Shown in pieces: positions 17,350-20,302 of a stretch of DNA of 20,302 nucleotides; within the stretch, counting starts at the first letter, position 1; every line of letters starts with the position of its first letter. The stretch is taken from positions 2,884,918 through 2,905,219 of the forward strand of contig BFEA01000080.1 of the NCBI GenBank assembly GCA_003427395.1, read 5' to 3'. Made by a program: the position numbers and the translations under genes. A model generated the notes under the pieces. That model was not told where the DNA came from. It made no database searches and worked only from the letters and a program-made list of their open reading frames with translations. The DNA comes from Chara braunii. Lineage: Eukaryota > Streptophyta > Charophyceae > Charales > Characeae.

Positions 17350-18930
17350 ATGCCGTTTGTGACCCTGGTTGCTCCTTTTCGGTTCGCAGCCTCTTCCTCA
17401 TCGGCCTTGGTTGCTTCTACGATTGATTCCGCGGGAGCAACTCGACCCGCAGACGCTGTGTCGCCCTTGGTCTCGGTGTGTTCCTCCATGGCATCCGGTG
17501 CCACCGCAACTGTTGTGTCGCCCTTGGTCTCGGTGTGTTCCTCCATGGCATCCATGACCACTGCAATTGCTTTGCCGTGCTTGGTCTCGGTGCGTTCCTC
17601 CATGGCATCCGTAGCCATGCCTGCATTACCACCTGCAGAGTCCCTTCTTCGGGTCTCACCTACGACTGCCCCCCCTGTCTCTGCTTCAGCCACTTCACCA
17701 CCCCTGACTTCATCCCCCCCGTCTTCACCACCTATATTTCCCCTGGTTTTATTGCCGTTTGTTACCCACCTTCCGACAACTCTACCACCCATGTCTTCAC
17801 CACTCCTACCTCCCTTGGTTTTGTCTCCATCCGTTACCCCTCTTCCTAATCCACAAACCACTTCGTCCGCACAGACTCCGTCATCATGTTCTGCCCCTGC
17901 AGAAAGCCTGCTCCACCGTCCTAGACGCCGACTTCGACCTACTTCCCAACCTCAGCTTACTCCCCTTTCCTCCATCTCTATTCTTGGACGAAGAAGAACC
18001 CGTTCATTCTCCCCACCACGACCCTCCCCAACATCCTGTCCTCGTTTTTTGCCGCCCCAAGCATCTTTACCACGCCCGCAACGCTCTTCGACTGCAGACC
18101 TTTCTGCAACGCGGCAAACACAAAACAGGAGGGATGATGGCGAGGGGCTATCCGAGGATGAACTTGGCAAGGGGACTGTAGGAAATTCTGTAGAAAATCC
18201 GCCTGACTGGCCTCCACCGAATCTGTGTGGTCTCGCTGCTACTTACATCTGCCTGCAAGCCTATCGTCGGGAACCATATACTCACTTTGATTTCTTGGCC
18301 ATTGCTTCCGATCTTGATGCTCAGGAACGTGAGTTATATGGCGATAACCTGGCTCTGCATCCCCCACAGGATAGTAATTACACTCGACATGGGGGATTCA
18401 TTGTCTCTGTTTTGGAGACTGCTTTGATAAGGCGCCGGCTTGATATGCAGCGTGCCCCTTCGGGTGGCGACCCGGACCACTGCTCGCACGTTTGTGCCTA
18501 TATTCTACATGCTCCTGGCCACTACACCGCTCTTGTTCGTGCCTCTGGTTCTTGGGAATTATGGAATGGCGGTGCTATGGTGCAAACTATTACTGCCATC
18601 TGTGATCTCGTGCGTAATTACCCTAACCTGCAACTGTTCCAGGTCATTGACCCTATGGGTACCTCGTGTACTTCCATGCCCACCTCTACACCTATCTCTG
18701 TGCCTGCCTCCGTACCTGTCTCTGTGCCTGTTTCTGTCTCTGTCTCCTTCCAGATTACTGACTTTGTGGGTACTACGTGTACTTCCGTCCCCGCCTCTGC
18801 ACCTGTCTCTGTGCCTGCCTCCACACCTGTCTCCATGCCCATTTCTGTCTGTCTTTGTGCCTACCTCCATGTCTGTCACCGTGCCTGCTTTAGTCTTCAT
18901 TCCCCCACATGCTGCACTAACACCTTGTGA
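17350..18930 (+). CDS. Josephin-like cysteine protease domain protein of a retroelement
   Basis: From ATG 17350 there are 526 codons, but the frame is open back to 17185, directly after the TGA ending the RT-like tail. Residues 1-280 are Pro/Ser/Thr-rich and probably disordered, with a 19-residue unit repeated three times (about 36-97). Residues about 283-445 resemble a Josephin domain: NLCGLAATYICLQ (Cys293), DFLAIASDLDAQERELYG, HGGFIVSVLETAL, GHYTALV (His391), WELWNGG (Asn406), ending LQLFQVID. His-Asn spacing is 15 as in ataxin-3, and Cys-His spacing is 98 against 105. Josephin enzymes cleave ubiquitin chains. The oxyanion-hole Gln five residues before Cys is not seen (a Pro is there). After 445 comes a Pro/Ser/Val repeat. 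The frame ends shortly after a 2-base loss near 18848, before the RING-like modules. Activity is unproven. Confidence 0.7.
   Translation: MPFVTLVAPFRFAASSSSALVASTIDSAGATRPADAVSPLVSVCSSMASGATATVVSPLVSVCSSMASMTTAIALPCLVSVRSSMASVAMPALPPAESLLRVSPTTAPPVSASATSPPLTSSPPSSPPIFPLVLLPFVTHLPTTLPPMSSPLLPPLVLSPSVTPLPNPQTTSSAQTPSSCSAPAESLLHRPRRRLRPTSQPQLTPLSSISILGRRRTRSFSPPRPSPTSCPRFLPPQASLPRPQRSSTADLSATRQTQNRRDDGEGLSEDELGKGTVGNSVENPPDWPPPNLCGLAATYICLQAYRREPYTHFDFLAIASDLDAQERELYGDNLALHPPQDSNYTRHGGFIVSVLETALIRRRLDMQRAPSGGDPDHCSHVCAYILHAPGHYTALVRASGSWELWNGGAMVQTITAICDLVRNYPNLQLFQVIDPMGTSCTSMPTSTPISVPASVPVSVPVSVSVSFQITDFVGTTCTSVPASAPVSVPASTPVSMPISVCLCAYLHVCHRACFSLHSPTCCTNTL
17458..17628 (+). repeat. 57-bp in-frame coding minisatellite
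   Basis: The unit containing CTTGGTCTCGGTG, then TTCCTCCATGGCATCC starts at 17466, 17523 and 17580, each 57 bases (19 codons) apart. It encodes LVSVCSSMAS-type repeats in the N-terminal region of the Josephin-like protein. Being a multiple of three, it preserves the frame. Confidence 0.85.
18630..18850 (+). repeat. Repetitive Pro/Ser/Val linker, duplicated
   Basis: A unit encoding FQ-x-x-D-x-x-GT-x-CTS-x-P is followed by a run of P-V/I-S-V/M. It occurs twice, starting at about 18639 and 18753. The run itself is a 12-base repeat near CCTGTCTCTGTG. The inverted copy at about 16340-16550 has the same structure with different repeat numbers. It joins the Josephin-like domain to the RING-like modules. 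Confidence 0.75.
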
Positions 18931-19372
18931 CCTCCTTCTTTGTGAGATCACTGACACAGTTACACTTGGTTGTGGAAAGCATCGACTTTGTCGACATCAC
19001 TACAACTGTACAATTTTTCGGGCCCGCTGTCGGCAGGGATGCCACCTGTATCCGGATTGTGAACATCCTCTACATCCAGATGCAGTATGTCCCATCTGTG
19101 CCTGCGGGCGCTATAGTGAATGTGCACTTAACTGTGATGGTGAACACCCCACAATCGTCATGGCCTGCAACCGGCATGCCCTCTGTCGTGCATGCTTCAG
19201 AGGTATGGTTAATGCTAGCCGCCTTGGCTCCTGCTGTGACGAAGTTGCTTACCTGAATGGTTTTCGTCCTGTAGATCAGAGGGAGGGCTGCTACCATCGC
19301 CCGCATCCTTATGTCGTGAGGGTCTTACTTAGACGTACCTTGCACCCTGACAAAAATGTGCAGGTGCGCTGA
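18850..19372 (+). CDS. Tandem RING-like zinc modules (C-terminal part of the retroelement protein)
   Basis: In a frame shifted relative to the Josephin-like part, two Cys/His modules follow each other. Module 1 (from 18926) has Cys, Cys after 4, Cys after 9, then C-x2-H-x2-C-x2-H (CGKHRLCRHH). Module 2 (from 19121) has Cys, Cys after 3, Cys after 10, then C-x2-H-x2-C-x2-C (CNRHALCRAC), with a CC pair further on. Between them is a Cys-rich stretch including CPIC. The pattern resembles RING or RING-IBR-RING zinc domains of ubiquitin E3 ligases, but C-x2-H replaces the usual C-x-H, so identity is tentative. The frame ends at TGA 19370-19372. The inverted copy keeps the linker in frame with module 1, so I read this as the C-terminus of the same protein. 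Confidence 0.55.
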
Positions 19373-20110
19373 AAAGAGTGTACAAGAATGTGCAAAGGTG
19401 GGGAACCCTTCACTAGAACTGCGAAACTGTGAAGAATGCAGTAAAAGAAGAACATAAGTTTGTGTCATCTTACTTTGTTTGTACCCTGCACCCTAACACC
19501 CTAAAAAGAAAAGTCCAAAGGGTGAAAATGAAGATGAGAAATGAAGAAGGAAGTGCAGGTGCGCTGAAAAGTGAACGTGGTAGACTCTTCACCAAAACTG
19601 CAAAACTGTGAAAGAAAGAAGAATGCAGTGAAAGAAAGAAGATGTTTGGGTCACTTTTTTTGTTTTTTCTCCCTCTGCCTATCGGTTTTCCTTTTCTGCT
19701 CCTCTCTTCCTTGTGTTTAACACCTCTTCCTTCACTCTGCCTCTTTCCCATAGCGTGCAAGTGGGCTGTTATGGCATACGGGGATGGGGGCAGCTCGCGC
19801 TCAACTTCATCAACGTGGCGAGCCTTGTACGTTAGAGGCATAGTGGAGGAGGCGTTAAGAAGACTGAGAAANTGAATGATTTCAATGTGTCTTTGTTTTT
19901 TATTTTTATCCTTTGATTCAGTGTAATTTTTTTTTGTAAAACACTGAAAGAAATAATAATACTGTGAAACAAAGAATTAGAGGATACTGTTTTGTGTCAT
20001 TCTGGTTCTCTCTTTGCCTGTCTGTCCTTTCATTTTTATTTTCTTCGCTCATCTTATTTCTTCTTCTACTGCACGTGCTTACGCTCTTAGTCAATAGTTC
20101 TGTGACAATA
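19373..20110 (+). mobile_element. 3' UTR and 3' terminus of the Josephin/RING retroelement (copy B)
   Basis: This region is non-coding and follows the RING-like stop codon. It includes a partial tandem duplication: GTGCAGGTGCGCTGAAAAG at 19358 and again at 19553 (period 195), each followed by related sequence with AACTGCRAAACTGTGAA. From 19692 it matches 1-425. It ends at about 20109 with CTGTGACAATA, beyond which the two copies diverge into AT-rich or microsatellite DNA. No terminal inverted repeats or LTR-like ends are seen, which fits a non-LTR type of element. One ambiguous base lies at 19872. Confidence 0.65.
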
Positions 20111-20133
20111 TATATATTTATATTTATATATAT

Positions 20134-20177
<44 letters not shown>

Positions 20178-20235
20178 ACAGAGAGAGAGAGAGACAGACA
20201 GAGACAGAGACAGACACACAGAGAGAGAGAGAGAT
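20105..20235. repeat. TA and GA microsatellites
   Basis: A TA-rich run (about 20107-20137) is followed by a long GA run to about 20174 and then GACA/GAGA mixtures to 20235. It directly adjoins the 3' end of copy B. The remaining bases to the window end show no gene. Confidence 0.9.
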
Positions 20236-20302
20236 GGAAACGGAGTGGGTTAGGGGAAGTGGGCAGCAAGGGGGAAGGTGGCGCAATCCTTTTCTTAGTT
20301 TC

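Noticed and set aside
17196-17861. 221-codon minus-strand frame with Glu/Thr/Gly-rich repeats
   Set aside because: It is the antisense of the Pro/Ser-rich N-terminal region and its 57-bp minisatellite; its repeats are explained by that, and no domain is recognisable.
1-20110. Direct repeats 1-425 and 19692-20110 as the LTRs of one ~20-kb element
   Set aside because: The right copy is continuous with a 3' UTR of a coding element, the repeats have no TG...CA ends, primer site or polypurine tract beside them, and the interior contains several independent elements in both orientations.
15955-20110. 5' inversion by twin priming of a single LINE-type insertion
   Set aside because: Twin priming inverts a 5' segment without duplicating it. 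Here the inverted piece duplicates an internal region that is also present in the plus-strand part, and it differs by many substitutions.

Overview
This window looks like nuclear DNA of a eukaryote, and almost all of it is decayed transposable elements; I see no ordinary single-copy host gene. Evidence for a eukaryote: Ty3/gypsy LTR retrotransposon remains with a chromodomain, primer-binding sites matching initiator-Met tRNA, tRNA-derived SINEs with A tails and a target-site duplication, and microsatellites. The chromovirus type and primer sites fit the green lineage (land plant or charophyte alga). I cannot name the species. Three ambiguous bases (12490, 16479, 19872) suggest a draft assembly.

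Layout. 1-425: 3' end of one copy of a retroelement whose second copy ends at 20110. 426-3139: AT-rich and simple-sequence DNA, GC-rich hairpins, a tRNA-headed SINE on the minus strand (1236-1636), a second SINE-like unit (about 1960-2160) and a related SINE tail (about 2757-2880). 3140-7138: left part of a plus-strand LTR retrotransposon (putative LTR, primer-binding site at 4177, broken gag with a degenerate zinc knuckle). 7204-15957: a minus-strand Ty3/gypsy chromovirus. From right to left it has a truncated 5' LTR, primer-binding site, leader, gag, zinc knuckle, protease, RT, RNase H, integrase, chromodomain, polypurine tract and truncated 3' LTR. It carries stops, frameshifts and two internal tandem duplications.

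15955-20110 is the most unusual part. A plus-strand, 5'-truncated retroelement encodes an RT-like C-terminal tail (16819-17184), then in the same frame, after one TGA, a Pro/Ser-rich protein with a Josephin-like cysteine-protease domain (Cys 18226, His 18520, Asn 18565; His-Asn spacing as in ataxin-3). After a short frame break come two tandem RING-like Cys/His modules and a 3' UTR. A second, inverted copy of the Josephin C-terminal half plus RING region lies at 15955-16820. In that copy the linker frame runs unbroken from the Josephin end into the first RING-like module, indicating that the parts were once one protein. The two copies form an approximately 0.87-kb-arm inverted repeat able to give a long hairpin RNA.

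Interpretation: a retroelement lineage that appears to have acquired ubiquitin-system modules (a deubiquitinase-type fold and E3-like zinc modules). One local copy is rearranged into a potential silencing hairpin. All domain calls come from reading motifs by eye and need profile searches to confirm.
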